DNA from: Streptomyces monashensis
GTDB lineage: Bacteria; Actinomycetota; Actinomycetes; Streptomycetales; Streptomycetaceae
Direction of reading: 5' to 3'
NCBI RefSeq assembly: GCF_001866665.1
Contig: NZ_MLYO01000068.1
Span: 1-64,000 of the forward strand
Length of the DNA: 64,000 nt
Positions within the stretch are counted from its first letter, which is position 1; each line of letters opens with the position of its first letter. The notes beneath the pieces are model-generated. The model searched no databases. It was not told where the DNA came from and saw only the letters and a list, made by a program, of their open reading frames with translations. Positions 9,126 through 16,535 of this stretch are shown here, piece by piece. Both the position numbers and the translations under genes were made by a program.

Positions 9126-9599
9126 ATGAAGAGGCAGGCACGAGGGGGCGGGCCCATGGTCGTGGGGGCCGCCACGGACACGACGGGGGAAGCGGCCGGC
9201 ACCACCACGGATCACGCGCACCGGTTCCGGCGCAGGCTGGGGCGGGCGGATCTGCGGGCGGTGCCCGAGGCCCGGCGCGAACTGCGCGAACTGCTGCGGC
9301 ACTGGGGCAAGCCCGGCCGCTCGGAGATCGCCGAACTGCTCACCAGCGAACTGGTCACCAACGCGCTCGTCCACACCGACGACGACGCGGTCCTCACGGC
9401 TGTCGTGGCGCCGGGCGGACTTCGCGTGGAGGTACGGGACTTCGTGGCCGGCAGACCCGAGCCGCGGGGGCCGGAGACGGACGACGACACCCACGGCCGG
9501 GGCCTGGTGCTGGTGCAGTCCCTCGCGGACGCCTGGGGCGTACGGCCGCACGGCGTGGGCAAGTCGGTGTGGTTCGAACTGGGCGCCGAGGCGGCCTGA
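9126..9599 (+). CDS. RsbW-like ATP-binding regulatory protein (HATPase_c)
   Basis: This 157-residue protein is a small GHKL/HATPase_c domain of the anti-sigma factor type, abundant in Streptomyces. The N-box is LLTSELVTNALVHTDDD (about residues 78-94). The G1 region is VEVRDFVAGRPEPRG with the nucleotide-binding Asp. The glycine-rich lid is THGRGLVLVQSLADAWGV. Such proteins bind ATP and either phosphorylate an anti-anti-sigma factor or bind a sigma factor. No partner gene (STAS or sigma factor) is next to it. I take the ATG at 9126, which follows GGGCGGGGG. The ATG at 9156 is an alternative start. Confidence 0.82.
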   Translation: MKRQARGGGPMVVGAATDTTGEAAGTTTDHAHRFRRRLGRADLRAVPEARRELRELLRHWGKPGRSEIAELLTSELVTNALVHTDDDAVLTAVVAPGGLRVEVRDFVAGRPEPRGPETDDDTHGRGLVLVQSLADAWGVRPHGVGKSVWFELGAEAA

Positions 9600-9613
9600 G
9601 CGCGCGGACGATG

Positions 9614-9654
9614 CGGGGCGGGGGCGTGACCCGTGCGGTCACGCCCCCGCCCCG
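9614..9654. terminator. Bidirectional stem-loop between convergent genes
   Basis: An 18-bp perfect stem (9614-9631 paired with 9637-9654) with a five-base loop lies between the convergent genes ending at 9599 and 9673. The core reads GGGGGCGTGACC against GGTCACGCCCCC. There is no long T run, which is common for Streptomyces terminators. Confidence 0.8.
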
Positions 9655-9672
9655 GAACAAGCATGCGTCGGC

Positions 9673-10713
9673 CTAGCCGAACTGCTGCTCCAGGTCCTTC
9701 AGCTTGCGCTCCAGGGAGTCCAGGCGCGGCAGTGCCATGGTGTCGTCCTCCGCGGTGAGATCGACGGTCACCGGCTCAGATCCGGCGCGGACCGGCTGCA
9801 GGGAGGGACGGGCGCGTACGGGCAGTTGCTCCGCGCCGGATATGGCAGGCTCCGCGGCGACTTCGGCGGGGGCGCGCTCGACGGCGCCCACCTCGACCTC
9901 GACCTGGCGGCCGGCGCGTCCGACGAAGCCGCGGTGGCCCCGGCTGATCGCCTTCAGCTGGGCGCGCTCGATGCGCTGCTGGTCGCGCCGGCGCTGCCGC
10001 GTCTCGTCCTTCTGCCGCTTGTCGTCGCGGACCTCCTCGACCGCCTCGTCGAGGCTGCGCACGCCCTCCAGGAGCATCAGCGACCAGGCCTTGTAGGTCT
10101 CGCGGGGGGCGCGCAGCCAGCGCACGATGCGGATCTGCGGCAGCGGACGCGGCACCAGGCCCTGCTCGCGCAGCGCGGCCCGGCGGGTCTGCTTCAGGGC
10201 GCGGTCGAACAGGACGGCCGCCGACAGCGACATGCCGGAGAAGAACTGGGGGGCGCCGGCGTGGCCGGCGCCCCGGGGCGCGTGCACCCAGTTGAACCAG
10301 GCCGCCGCCGCGGCGAACATCCACACGAGGATCCGGGAGCCGAGCGCCGCGTCACCGTGGCTGGCCTCGCGCACGGCGAGCACCGAGCAGAACATCGCCG
10401 CGCCGTCCAGGCCGAACGGCACCAGGTACTGCCAGCCGTCGGTCAGCCCCAGGTTCTGTTCGCCGAAGCCGACGAGGCCGTGGAAGGACAGCGCGGCCGC
10501 GACCGCCGCACAGCAGAACAGCAGCACGTAGGAGGCGGTGCCGTAGACGGCCTCCTTGCGTCGCCGGCGCTCCTCGCTGCGCTCCCACGAGTCGTCCGCG
10601 TTCGCGTTCTCCCCGGAGGAGCGCTTGCCGCGCGCGAGCACCGCCACCGCCGCCAGCATGCCCAGGAGCAGTACGGCGCCCGGAAGCAGCCAGTTCAGCG
10701 ATATCAGCTTCAT
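9673..10713 (-). CDS. DUF2637 membrane protein
   Basis: This 346-residue protein has four or five membrane segments in its first 170 residues: LISLNWLLPGAVLLLGMLAA near the start, then GTASYVLLFCCAAVAAAL, LVPFGLDGAAMFCSVLAV and ILVWMFAAAAAWFNWV. The FGLDGAAMF and FNWVHAPRG features fit the DUF2637 (SpdB2-like) family, named from Streptomyces plasmid spread proteins but also common on chromosomes. The remaining half is cytoplasmic, highly charged (RQKDETRQRRRDQQRIERAQ) and ends in a predicted short coiled coil (SLERKLKDLEQQFG). The start at 10713 is chosen because AAGGGA lies eight bases upstream and the first membrane helix follows. Its function is unknown, and there is no plasmid-type neighbourhood here. 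Confidence 0.78.
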   Translation of the reverse strand: MKLISLNWLLPGAVLLLGMLAAVAVLARGKRSSGENANADDSWERSEERRRRKEAVYGTASYVLLFCCAAVAAALSFHGLVGFGEQNLGLTDGWQYLVPFGLDGAAMFCSVLAVREASHGDAALGSRILVWMFAAAAAWFNWVHAPRGAGHAGAPQFFSGMSLSAAVLFDRALKQTRRAALREQGLVPRPLPQIRIVRWLRAPRETYKAWSLMLLEGVRSLDEAVEEVRDDKRQKDETRQRRRDQQRIERAQLKAISRGHRGFVGRAGRQVEVEVGAVERAPAEVAAEPAISGAEQLPVRARPSLQPVRAGSEPVTVDLTAEDDTMALPRLDSLERKLKDLEQQFG

Positions 10714-11137
10714 CAGGGGTCCCTTGCATTGGGATAGGGCGTAACGCCCGCCATAGTGGCCCACTCCCGACGGCCCTCAGAGGGTTTCGGGGCAAGAGGC
10801 CGCCAAGAAGGTGCAAGGGGATGCCCAGGACGGCGTTCTGCTCGAACTGCCGCATGAGGGGCGGGAGTTGAGTTCGAATAAGAGTACCCGGACGGATGGT
10901 GCCGCGGAAAGTTCCCGTGACACGTGAGGAGGTTGTGAAGTGCGGGGAATCGCCGTAGATGATCTTAGTGGACGCGCGAGGCCGTCTTGATCACACTCGG
11001 GCAAGCCTGACTTTATCGTTTCAGCGAAGCGGCGCCGGTGAGTTTGCACCTCCGGGTTCTGCGCCTAAGGTGCTTGACGGACAGGTGACAACCCGCCGTT
11101 AATGGCCCAAGTACCGACAAGCCGCCAGGAGGATCCC
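10714..11137. other. 424-bp region between divergent genes
   Basis: I find no gene. The stretch separates the DUF2637 gene (leftward) from the GntR gene (rightward). A candidate promoter for the GntR gene lies at 11074-11103 and is listed separately. The remainder, with locally lower GC around 10870-11010, probably carries control sites for the DUF2637 gene, but I cannot define them. Confidence 0.4.
11074..11103 (+). promoter_or_regulatory. Candidate promoter of the GntR regulator gene
   Basis: TTGACG at 11074-11079 and GTTAAT at 11098-11103 are separated by 18 bases and resemble a vegetative promoter. Transcription starting near 11110 would exclude the ATG at 11102 and supports the GTG at 11138 as the translation start. 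Confidence 0.45.
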
Positions 11138-11917
11138 GTGGACCCCGTGAAGCAGGGCACCCAGGGCTGCGCCCGGGTGCCCGCGCAGGCACGCGTGGCG
11201 CAGGCCTCCTGCCCCTCCGGCGGCCCCCGGGAGCGGGAGGCCGCGTCGCCGGGCGCGCGCGGCGAGCACCCGCCCGCCGAGCCGCCGATACCCGGGCCCC
11301 GGGCCGCGGTGCAGCGCTCCTCGGTGCGCGGCCAGATCCTGGACGCGCTGCGCACCGCCCTGGTGACCGGCGAGCTGGAGCCGGGGGAGGTGTACTCGGC
11401 ACCGGTGCTCGGTGAGCGCTTCGGGGTTTCGGCGACGCCCGTGCGGGAGGCCATGCAGCAGCTCGCCCAGGAGGGCGCCGTCGAGGTCGTGCCCAACCGG
11501 GGCTTCCGGGTCGTCCGGCGGGGTGCGCGCGAGCTGTCCGAGCTGGCGGAGGTCCGCGGGCTCATCGAGGTGCCGGTGATGCTGCGGCTCGCCCGTACGG
11601 TGCCGGCCGAGCGGTGGGCCGAGCTGCGGCCGCTGGCGGAGGACACGGTCCGCGCGGCGGCCGCCGGCTGTCCCGCCACGTACGCCGAGTCCGACCGGGC
11701 CTTCCATGCCGCGCTCCTCGCCCTGTCCGGCAACGAACAGCTGGTCCGCATCGCCTCCGACCTGCACCGCCGCTCCCAGTGGCCGCCGGTGCGCCAGGGC
11801 CGCGGGTATCTGGTCGCCGACGCGGCGGAGCACATGGCGCTGCTGGAGGCGTTGGTCGCGGGGGACGTGGACGTGGTGCGGGGGCTGGTCTCCGAGCACT
11901 TCGCGGGCGTGGGCTGA
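11138..11917 (+). CDS. GntR-family transcription regulator (FadR/FCD type)
   Basis: This 259-residue regulator has a Pro/Ala-rich leader of about 60 residues. A GntR winged helix follows (RGQILDALRTALVTGELEPG, then LGERFGVSATPVREAMQQLAQEGAVEVVPNRGFRVV). The C-terminal all-helical FCD ligand domain includes the metal-binding type residues of ESDRAFHAALLALSGNEQL and AAEHMALLEALVAGD. FCD regulators usually sense organic acids, but no catabolic operon adjoins it, so the ligand is unknown. GTG 11138 is preferred to ATG 11102 because AGGAGG lies five bases upstream (11127-11132). Confidence 0.85.
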   Translation: MDPVKQGTQGCARVPAQARVAQASCPSGGPREREAASPGARGEHPPAEPPIPGPRAAVQRSSVRGQILDALRTALVTGELEPGEVYSAPVLGERFGVSATPVREAMQQLAQEGAVEVVPNRGFRVVRRGARELSELAEVRGLIEVPVMLRLARTVPAERWAELRPLAEDTVRAAAAGCPATYAESDRAFHAALLALSGNEQLVRIASDLHRRSQWPPVRQGRGYLVADAAEHMALLEALVAGDVDVVRGLVSEHFAGVG

Positions 11918-12091
11918 GCCGGGGCGGGCGGGCGCCGTGGGCGTCGGGGGTCGTCTGCCGGGTGCGGCCCGGCGGGGGCCGTTCGCGCAGTTCCCCGCAC
12001 CCCTTGAGGGGCTGCAGCTGAGCGCCCTCAACGGGCGATCCACCACGACGCACCCGCGCCCGGCGGCGAAGCAGGGTCGATCACCCCGTCC

Positions 12092-12874
12092 CTACGCCGT
12101 CGCCACCCCCGGCGCCGGGGGTGCCAACTGCCGTGCCAGCCACGTCGGTACGCCGCCCAGCAGGCGGAACAGGCGGCGAGCCTCCTCCCGCAGCCGGGAC
12201 GCCTCAGGCTCGGTCTCCGCGTCGGCCAGGGAGGCGAGGGCCGGGGCCGTGCCCACCAGGTAGCCCAGCTCCTCCCTGATCCGCAGGGATTCGGCGAAGC
12301 CGTGCCGCGCCTCGACCAACTCGCCGTCGCGCAGGGCGAGTCCGGCCAGGTGGCGCCAGGTGAAGGACAGCAGGAGCGGGTCGGCGTGGGCCGTGGCGCC
12401 CGCGTGCGCGCGGCGGTAGGCCGCGCGGGCCGCCTGCGGGGAGCCGGTGAGGTTCTCGGCCAGCAGGCCCCGCCGGAAGTCCAGCAGCGCCCGGCCCGCA
12501 GCGCCCGGCGGGATCAGCGCCGCCGCCCGGCCCAGTGCCGCCCGCGCCTCGTCCGCGCGGTCCCGCACCGTGTGCAGCGTTGCCGCGTAGGCCAGTTGAC
12601 CGCGCTCGCAGGCCGCGGCGCCGCGCTCCTCGTCGGTGTGCGCGAGCGCCTCCGCCGTACGCAGCGCGTCCTCCGCCTCCGCCCAGCCCCGCTCGGTGTA
12701 GAGACACCGTTCGACCAGCAGCGCGGCCCGCTGGAGGGCCGGCGCGGGGACGTCGTGCGGCAGCAGGGCCGCCGCGTCCGCCCAGCAGGCCCGCGAGCGC
12801 AGCCGCCACACCGCGGTCTGGAGCGGATCGTCACCGGCGGTCGTTCCGTTGCCAGACATGGCGGAGTGCGCCAC
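12092..12874 (-). CDS. TPR-like repeat protein
   Basis: This 260-residue, helix-rich protein contains several degenerate tetratricopeptide-like pairs, for example WAEAEDALRTAEALAHTDEE, RADEARAALGRAAALIPPGA and ELVEARHGFAESLRIREELG. No enzymatic domain or signal peptide is visible. It probably acts as a protein-binding scaffold. The GTG at 12874 is the best start, since GGGGAGG sits five bases upstream; the ATG at 12859 is an alternative. It lies between the GntR gene and the pucR-type gene on the opposite or same strand without obvious operon links, so the partner is unknown. Confidence 0.65.
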   Translation of the reverse strand: MAHSAMSGNGTTAGDDPLQTAVWRLRSRACWADAAALLPHDVPAPALQRAALLVERCLYTERGWAEAEDALRTAEALAHTDEERGAAACERGQLAYAATLHTVRDRADEARAALGRAAALIPPGAAGRALLDFRRGLLAENLTGSPQAARAAYRRAHAGATAHADPLLLSFTWRHLAGLALRDGELVEARHGFAESLRIREELGYLVGTAPALASLADAETEPEASRLREEARRLFRLLGGVPTWLARQLAPPAPGVATA

Positions 12875-13034
12875 GTTGCCCTCCCCGAGCACGCCATCGA
12901 GCTGTTGAGTGGTGGCGGCATTCCAGCACCATTCGCCGGGCCGGGCCAAGGGGGTGGGTGAAAGATTTCACAAAGTGGTGGGGGTCCGGGCGTGACCGCG
13001 TTTGCGCGTGGTGCCCCACGCGCCCCCGCTGACC

Positions 13035-14711
13035 TCAGCTCATCCGCAGGGCCAGGAAGAAGTCCAGCTTGTCCTCCAGGCGCGAGAGGTCCCGTCCCGT
13101 CAACTGCTCGATCCGGCCGACCCGGTAGCGCAGCGTGTTGACATGCAGGTGGAGCCGGGTGGCGCAGCGGGTCCAGGAGCCGTCGCAGTCGAGGAACGCC
13201 TCCAGGGTCGGGATCAGCTCGGCGCGGTGGCGGCGGTCGTAGTCCGTCAGCGGATCCAGCAGGCGGGCCGTGAAGGCACGGCGGACGTCGTCGGGGACGA
13301 AGGGGAGCAGCAGGACGTGCGAGGCCAGCTCCTGGTGGCCGGCCGCGCAGACCCGGCCGGGGCGGGCGGCGGCCACCCGGCGGGCGTGCCGGGCCTCCTC
13401 CAGGGCGCCGCGCAGGCCCTCCGCCGAGTGCACGGCCGCGCTGACGCCGAGGGTGAGCCGCCCGTCGTCGTCCAGGCCTGCCGACAGCGGCTCGCGTACG
13501 GCCTTCAGCAGGGCGTCGGCCAGCAGGCCGCTCTCGGAGGAGCCGTCGTGCTCGGTGGCGACCGCCGGGAGGGGGACCAGGGCGATCGCCTCGTCGCCGG
13601 TGTGCGCGACCGCGATCCGGTCCGACGGCTCCGGGCCCGTGGCCTGCGGGTCGACCAGCACCTCCTCCAGCAGCGACTGGGCGACCGGGCCGCCGTCGAT
13701 CTGCTCGCCGTCCCACTCCACGCGGGCCACCACGACCTGCCAGTGCGGGGCCGCGCCGAGCCCCGGCAGCAGTACCGGGGCGGCCACCCTGAGGCGGGCC
13801 GCGATCTCGGCGGGCGCGGCACCCGTCTGGACCAGCTCCAGGACCTCCTGGGCGAGCCGGCGCCGCACCGTGCGCGCCGCGTCCCGGCGGTCCCGCTCGA
13901 CGGCGATCAGCTGGGTCACGCCCTGGAGCAGGTCCATCCGCTCCTCGGGCCAGTCGCCCGCGTCCGCCTCGACGGCCAGCAGCCAGTCCGACAGCACGGT
14001 CTCGCGCACGTCGCGGGCGGCCTGCGGGGTGCGGCCGGAGGAGCGGATCGGGAAGAGGGAGTACGTGGCGCCGCCCAGCAGGACCCGGTGCGGGCCACGC
14101 CGGCCGGTGCGGGTGGCGGCCAGGTGCTCGGCGGCCAGCTTCGCGCAGGTCTCGGCGGGCAGGTCGGGGCCCGCCTCCTTGGAGCCGGCGATCAGCCGGC
14201 CGGTGGGGGAGAGCACCCAGGCGCGCAGGTCCAGGTCGGTGCCGAGCAGGTCCAGGACGACGTCCGGGCCGCCGCCCGCCGGGCCCGAGGTCATCATCCG
14301 CCGGTGCCGGTCCACCACGGCCGCCAGGTCCCCGGCGCGCTCGCTGGAGACCTGCCGTACGACGTGCTCGGTGATCGTCGCGAAGGCCACCGACTCGTGC
14401 ACCGCGAACAGCGGCAGCCGGTGCCGGGCGCAGGCCAGCACCAGGTCCTCCGGTACGTCGCCCAGCTCCGCCTCGCCGGCCGCGAGGGCCGCCACCCCGG
14501 CCTGCGCCAGGATGCGGACGAACGGTTCGGAGTCGTCGGCGTCCCGGCGCCAGGCGAGGCCCGTCAGCACCAGCTCGCCGCCGGAGAGGTACCGGCTCGG
14601 GTCGCGCAGGTCGGTCGTCATGACCCCGCGCACCGAGCGGTCCAGCTCGTCCTCGCCGCCGAGCAGCCGCAGCCCCAGCACATCGGTGTCCAGAAGTGCG
14701 CGCAGCCGCAT
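13035..14711 (-). CDS. pucR: PucR-family transcription regulator of purine catabolism
   Basis: This 558-residue protein matches the PucR/CdaR class. The N-terminal PucR ligand domain (about residues 1-125) contains the segment RDPSRYLSGGELVLTGLAWR. The middle is a degenerate GGDEF-like CdaR region. The C-terminus is an HTH_30 motif (CATRLHLHVNTLRYRVGRIE, about 508-527). It is transcribed divergently from the xanthine dehydrogenase genes, which in other bacteria are direct PucR targets. The inference is that it senses a purine degradation intermediate and controls the xdh operon. The ATG at 14711 opens the conserved domain directly. Confidence 0.88.
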   Translation of the reverse strand: MRLRALLDTDVLGLRLLGGEDELDRSVRGVMTTDLRDPSRYLSGGELVLTGLAWRRDADDSEPFVRILAQAGVAALAAGEAELGDVPEDLVLACARHRLPLFAVHESVAFATITEHVVRQVSSERAGDLAAVVDRHRRMMTSGPAGGGPDVVLDLLGTDLDLRAWVLSPTGRLIAGSKEAGPDLPAETCAKLAAEHLAATRTGRRGPHRVLLGGATYSLFPIRSSGRTPQAARDVRETVLSDWLLAVEADAGDWPEERMDLLQGVTQLIAVERDRRDAARTVRRRLAQEVLELVQTGAAPAEIAARLRVAAPVLLPGLGAAPHWQVVVARVEWDGEQIDGGPVAQSLLEEVLVDPQATGPEPSDRIAVAHTGDEAIALVPLPAVATEHDGSSESGLLADALLKAVREPLSAGLDDDGRLTLGVSAAVHSAEGLRGALEEARHARRVAAARPGRVCAAGHQELASHVLLLPFVPDDVRRAFTARLLDPLTDYDRRHRAELIPTLEAFLDCDGSWTRCATRLHLHVNTLRYRVGRIEQLTGRDLSRLEDKLDFFLALRMS

Positions 14712-15055
14712 CTCGTCGCCGCCGTTCTTGTGTCTCGAAACCTACGATGGATCTTGGAGGGTGACGCGGGAAGGGCCCGGCACGGGGCCGTACAGGGCGC
14801 AGTCCGGAGTCTCCGCAGTGTTTCCCGCGTTTCCCCGGGGAATCGGAGAGGTTACCGATGACCTCCGTTCATACGAATCTACAAGATGCCCGTGGTGGCC
14901 AGCCAACTCCTTCATGGTTTCGGTGACTGACCCCGCCGGAGTACGGGGCGGTGTACTGAGTCCACTCCGCGTTAACAGGACATGAACGAGCCGCGCCCGC
15001 CGCACACGGATTGGCTCAATCTGCACGACTCACGAGACGAAGAAGAGAGCCGGTC
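14712..15055. promoter_or_regulatory. Divergent control region pucR / xdh
   Basis: This 344-bp intergenic region has no gene and must hold the promoters of pucR and of the xdh operon. The clearest element is an inverted repeat, AGTAC at 14940-14944 against GTACT at 14953-14957, with an eight-base centre. TTCATACGAA near 14871 is another short symmetric element. I cannot assign -10/-35 boxes with confidence. Confidence 0.5.
14940..14957. promoter_or_regulatory. Candidate operator upstream of xdh
   Basis: AGTAC-N8-GTACT is a dyad about 100 bp before the first xdh start codon. It may bind PucR or another purine-responsive regulator. This is sequence symmetry only; no second copy was found near the permease or urate genes. 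Confidence 0.3.
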
Positions 15056-15949
15056 ATGGACTTCCTTCGCCCCGCCAGCTGGGAGGAGGCGCTCGCCGCG
15101 AAGGCCGAGCACCCCACCGCTGTGCCGATTGCGGGTGGCACCGATGTGATGGTCGAGATCAACTTCGACCACCGCCGGCCCGAGTACCTGCTGGACCTCA
15201 ACCGCATCGGTGAGCTCACCGAGTGGGAGATCGGCGAGGAGAGCGTACGGCTGGGTGCCTCCGTCCCGTACACGAAGATCATGGAGAATCTCCGTGCCGA
15301 GCTGCCGGGCCTGGCGCTCGCCTCGCACACGGTCGCCTCCCCGCAGATCCGCAACCGCGGCGGCGTCGGCGGCAACCTCGGCACGGCCTCGCCCGCCGGT
15401 GACGCCCACCCCGCCCTCCTCGCCGCCGGCGCCGAGGTCGAGGCGGAGTCCGCGGCCCGCGGCACCCGCCTCATCCCGATCGACGAGTTCTACACCGGCG
15501 TCAAGCGCAACGCGCTCCAGCCCGACGAGCTGATCCGCGCCGTGCACGTCAAGAAGGCCGACGGCCCGCAGCAGTACTCCAAGGTCGGCACCCGCAACGC
15601 CATGGTCATCGCCGTGTGCGCCTTCGGTCTCGCGCTGCACCCCGAGACCCGCACCGTGCGCACCGGCATCGGCTCGGCCGCGCCCACCCCCGTGCGGGCC
15701 AAGGCCGCAGAGGAGTTCCTGAACGCCGCGCTGGAGGAGGGCGGCTTCTGGGACAACGGCAAGATCATCACCCCGTCGGTCGCCAAGCAGTTCGCGGAGC
15801 TGTGCTCCGGCGCCTGCAACCCGATCGACGACGTCCGCGGCACCGCGAGCTACCGCCGCCACGCGGTCGGTGTCATGGCCCGCCGGACGCTGACCTGGAC
15901 CTGGGAGTCGTACCGCGGCGCCCGCCGCGCATCTGAGGGAGCTGCGTAA
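15056..15949 (+). CDS. Xanthine dehydrogenase FAD-binding subunit
   Basis: This 297-residue protein is the medium (FAD) subunit of a molybdenum hydroxylase. It has the FAD motifs IAGGTDVMVEI (about residues 25-35) and NRGGVGGNLGTASPAGD (about 100-116), followed by the CO dehydrogenase flavoprotein C-terminal domain. It passes electrons from the 2Fe-2S subunit to NAD+ or another acceptor. The start at ATG 15056 has GAAGAGAG upstream. Its stop codon overlaps the start of the next gene (TAATG), indicating translational coupling. Gene order FAD, FeS, Mo and the divergent PucR gene support a purine substrate rather than CO or an aldehyde. Confidence 0.92.
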   Translation: MDFLRPASWEEALAAKAEHPTAVPIAGGTDVMVEINFDHRRPEYLLDLNRIGELTEWEIGEESVRLGASVPYTKIMENLRAELPGLALASHTVASPQIRNRGGVGGNLGTASPAGDAHPALLAAGAEVEAESAARGTRLIPIDEFYTGVKRNALQPDELIRAVHVKKADGPQQYSKVGTRNAMVIAVCAFGLALHPETRTVRTGIGSAAPTPVRAKAAEEFLNAALEEGGFWDNGKIITPSVAKQFAELCSGACNPIDDVRGTASYRRHAVGVMARRTLTWTWESYRGARRASEGAA

Positions 15950-16530
15950 TGCGCGTCAACTTCACCGTCAACGGACGCCCGCAGGAAGCCGACGACGTCT
16001 GGGAGGGCGAGTCCCTGCTGTACGTCCTGCGCGAGCGCATGGGCCTGCCCGGCTCCAAGAACGCCTGCGAGCAGGGCGAGTGCGGCTCCTGCACCGTGCG
16101 CCTGGACGGCGTGCCGGTCTGTTCCTGCCTGGTCGCGGCCGGCCAGGTCGAGGGCCGTGACGTCGTGACCGTCGAGGGCCTCGCGGACTTCGCCAAGCAG
16201 CGCGCCGAGAGCGGCTGTGCGACCGGCGCCTGCGGCACGACCCTGCAGGACGCCCAGCAGTGGCGGGCCAAGGGGACCGACTCGCAGACCGGCGAGGGCG
16301 GTGAACTCTCCCCGATCCAGCAGGCGTTCATCGACGCCGGCGCCGTCCAGTGCGGCTTCTGCACCCCGGGTCTGCTCGTCGCCTCCGACGAACTCCTGGA
16401 GCGCAACCCGAACCCGACCGACGCGGACATCCGCGAGGCGCTGTCGGGCAACCTGTGCCGCTGCACGGGCTACGAGAAGATCATGGACGCGGTCCGCCTC
16501 GCGGCCGCCCGGCAGTCAGAGGCGGTCTGA
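15949..16530 (+). CDS. Xanthine dehydrogenase 2Fe-2S subunit
   Basis: This 193-residue protein carries two 2Fe-2S clusters. The plant-ferredoxin-type cluster uses Cys 40, 45, 48 and 60 (CEQGECGSC). The second cluster uses Cys 135, 138, 170 and 172 (CGFC and CRC). Small subunits of this family are usually about 160-170 residues. The extra length is an insert at about residues 82-118 between the two domains, containing two more cysteines (SGCATGACGTTL, Cys 90 and 95). It overlaps the FAD gene by one base and is followed by the molybdenum subunit after five bases. It is the electron relay of the heterotrimer. Confidence 0.93.
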   Translation: MRVNFTVNGRPQEADDVWEGESLLYVLRERMGLPGSKNACEQGECGSCTVRLDGVPVCSCLVAAGQVEGRDVVTVEGLADFAKQRAESGCATGACGTTLQDAQQWRAKGTDSQTGEGGELSPIQQAFIDAGAVQCGFCTPGLLVASDELLERNPNPTDADIREALSGNLCRCTGYEKIMDAVRLAAARQSEAV

Positions 16531-16535
16531 GCGAC

